From positions 1 through 6,161 of the forward strand of contig NMQN01000021.1 of assembly GCA_003575245.1 (NCBI GenBank): 6,161 bases of DNA, read 5' to 3'. Shown in pieces: positions 5,730-6,161 of this stretch (the first letter of the stretch is position 1; every line of letters starts with the position of its first letter). The translations under genes were made by a program, and so were the position numbers. The stretch is from Candidatus Atribacteria bacterium 1244-E10-H5-B2 (GTDB lineage: Bacteria; Atribacterota; JS1; SB-45; 34-128). The notes beneath the pieces are model-generated. The model was not told the origin of the DNA, searched no databases, and saw nothing but the letters and a program-made list of their open reading frames with translations.

Positions 5730-5819
5730 AAGCACCCCTTCAAAATTTCTTCATATAAGCTATATATAGACATCTTTTAAAATCCAGCAAAGCCTTTGTT
5801 TATAACAGTTATAGAGATT

Positions 5820-6161
5820 TTATATCCCGAATCCATTAATAACCTCTTTATTTTCGTCGTCATCAATACCAATGTAACGGAAAGTTACTTTGACGTTCCG
5901 ATGATTTAATAGATTAGAGATCCTTTCGATACTAATTCCCTGCTTTCTTAGGTGATAACCAAAACTCTTTCTAAGCGTATGGCCTCCAACCTTATGCTTG
6001 ATCCCGACCTTCTGACACCAGGCATTTATTAGCTGATATGCTCTGATCCTGGTAAGAGGTTTGTTCTTTTTTGATTTTTCACTGGTAAATAGATATTGCT
6101 CCAGGTCGAATATATCAGTCTTTTCAATATAAAAATTTATAGCTTCTTTAATCTGCTTATT
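5820..6161 (-). CDS. Tyrosine recombinase/integrase, C-terminal part (start outside window)
   Basis: The frame enters from the right edge and ends at TAA (5822-5820), giving the last 113 residues. It contains the end of the catalytic domain: GGHTLRKSFGYHL (the HxxR box: His and the second catalytic Arg), then LLNHRNVKVTFRYIGI, which matches the usual LGHxxxxxTxxYxxI box with His and the nucleophilic Tyr. This enzyme class cuts and rejoins attP and attB through a 3'-phosphotyrosine link. The first catalytic Arg, core-binding and arm-binding domains lie outside the window. The final Tyr is about 16 residues from the C-terminus, as usual for phage integrases. It is transcribed toward the ACP gene, across a palindrome-rich spacer. 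Confidence 0.93.
   Translation of the reverse strand, partial: NKQIKEAINFYIEKTDIFDLEQYLFTSEKSKKNKPLTRIRAYQLINAWCQKVGIKHKVGGHTLRKSFGYHLRKQGISIERISNLLNHRNVKVTFRYIGIDDDENKEVINGFGI

Larger units (their letters stand above)
5477..5819. other. Gene-poor spacer between integrase and ACP, rich in short palindromes
   Basis: No substantial gene is present. Palindromes seen: CAAAG-C-CTTTG (5788-5798) next to TATAAC-A-GTTATA (5801-5813), CTATATATAG (5760-5769), and AATCGATT twice (5647-5654, 5687-5694), spaced 40 bp, about four helical turns. A looser inverted repeat AGGGGT/ACCCCT brackets roughly 5700-5738. Minus-strand tiny ORFs at 5772-5725, 5729-5682 and 5685-5659 overlap by ATGA; only the middle one has a good ribosome binding site. 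A promoter candidate lies at 5560-5588. The location next to an integrase makes this a reasonable place for attP or recombinase arm sites, but no tRNA-like core was recognised. Confidence 0.5.

Noticed and set aside
5682..5772. Chain of three tiny ORFs overlapping by ATGA as an operon
   Set aside because: ATGA overlaps are frequent by chance in AT-rich DNA; only the middle ORF has a ribosome binding site and none is longer than 15 residues.
1..6161. CRISPR array, tRNA or rRNA genes
   Set aside because: No regularly spaced direct repeats and no cloverleaf or rRNA-like segments were seen on either strand.

Overview
The window is an AT-rich stretch (mid-30s % GC by eye) of an integrated or integrative phage-like element. 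Every convincing gene lies on the minus strand, so the region reads from right to left. Most genes have clear purine-rich ribosome binding sites (GGAG, AAGGGGG, GAGGTGG), and sigma70-like promoters can be placed by eye. This suggests a low-GC bacterial host, Firmicutes-like or a low-GC candidate phylum; the sequence does not settle which.

Layout in transcription order. (1) 6161-5820: the C-terminal catalytic half of a tyrosine recombinase, whose start lies outside the window. (2) 5819-5477: a gene-poor spacer rich in short palindromes, with one possible 15-residue ORF and a candidate promoter facing the next gene. (3) 5476-5252: a complete acyl carrier protein, unexpected cargo for a phage-like element. 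(4) 5208-4696: a four-cysteine zinc-finger protein with a tail built from 15-residue repeats. (5) 4685-4599: a possible 28-residue gene fitted exactly between its neighbours. (6) 4595-2741: the terminase large subunit, broken by a perfect 295-bp head-to-tail duplication that covers the Walker A region and shifts the frame. (7) 2675-2463 and 2462-1770: a small excisionase/MerR-type HTH protein, abutting a 230-residue unknown protein made of two copies of one domain, both behind a strong promoter. (8) 1769-1410: a non-coding region with a good promoter, a hairpin plus T-run and further hairpins, forming a long structured leader. (9) 1409-1: the first 469 codons of a CHC2 zinc finger / TOPRIM / RepA-like ATPase primase-helicase.

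How the parts fit: the integrase would integrate and excise the element, the HTH protein could be the excisionase or a switch regulator, the primase-helicase would replicate it, and the terminase (if intact) would drive packaging. A terminase sitting between integrase-side cargo and the replication module, with no portal, small terminase or capsid gene beside it, is not the usual tailed-phage late operon. It resembles a phage satellite or a rearranged prophage; that is inference from gene order alone.

The points most worth following are the terminase duplication (true mutation or assembly error), the acyl carrier protein, the structured leader of the primase-helicase, and the internally duplicated 230-residue protein.
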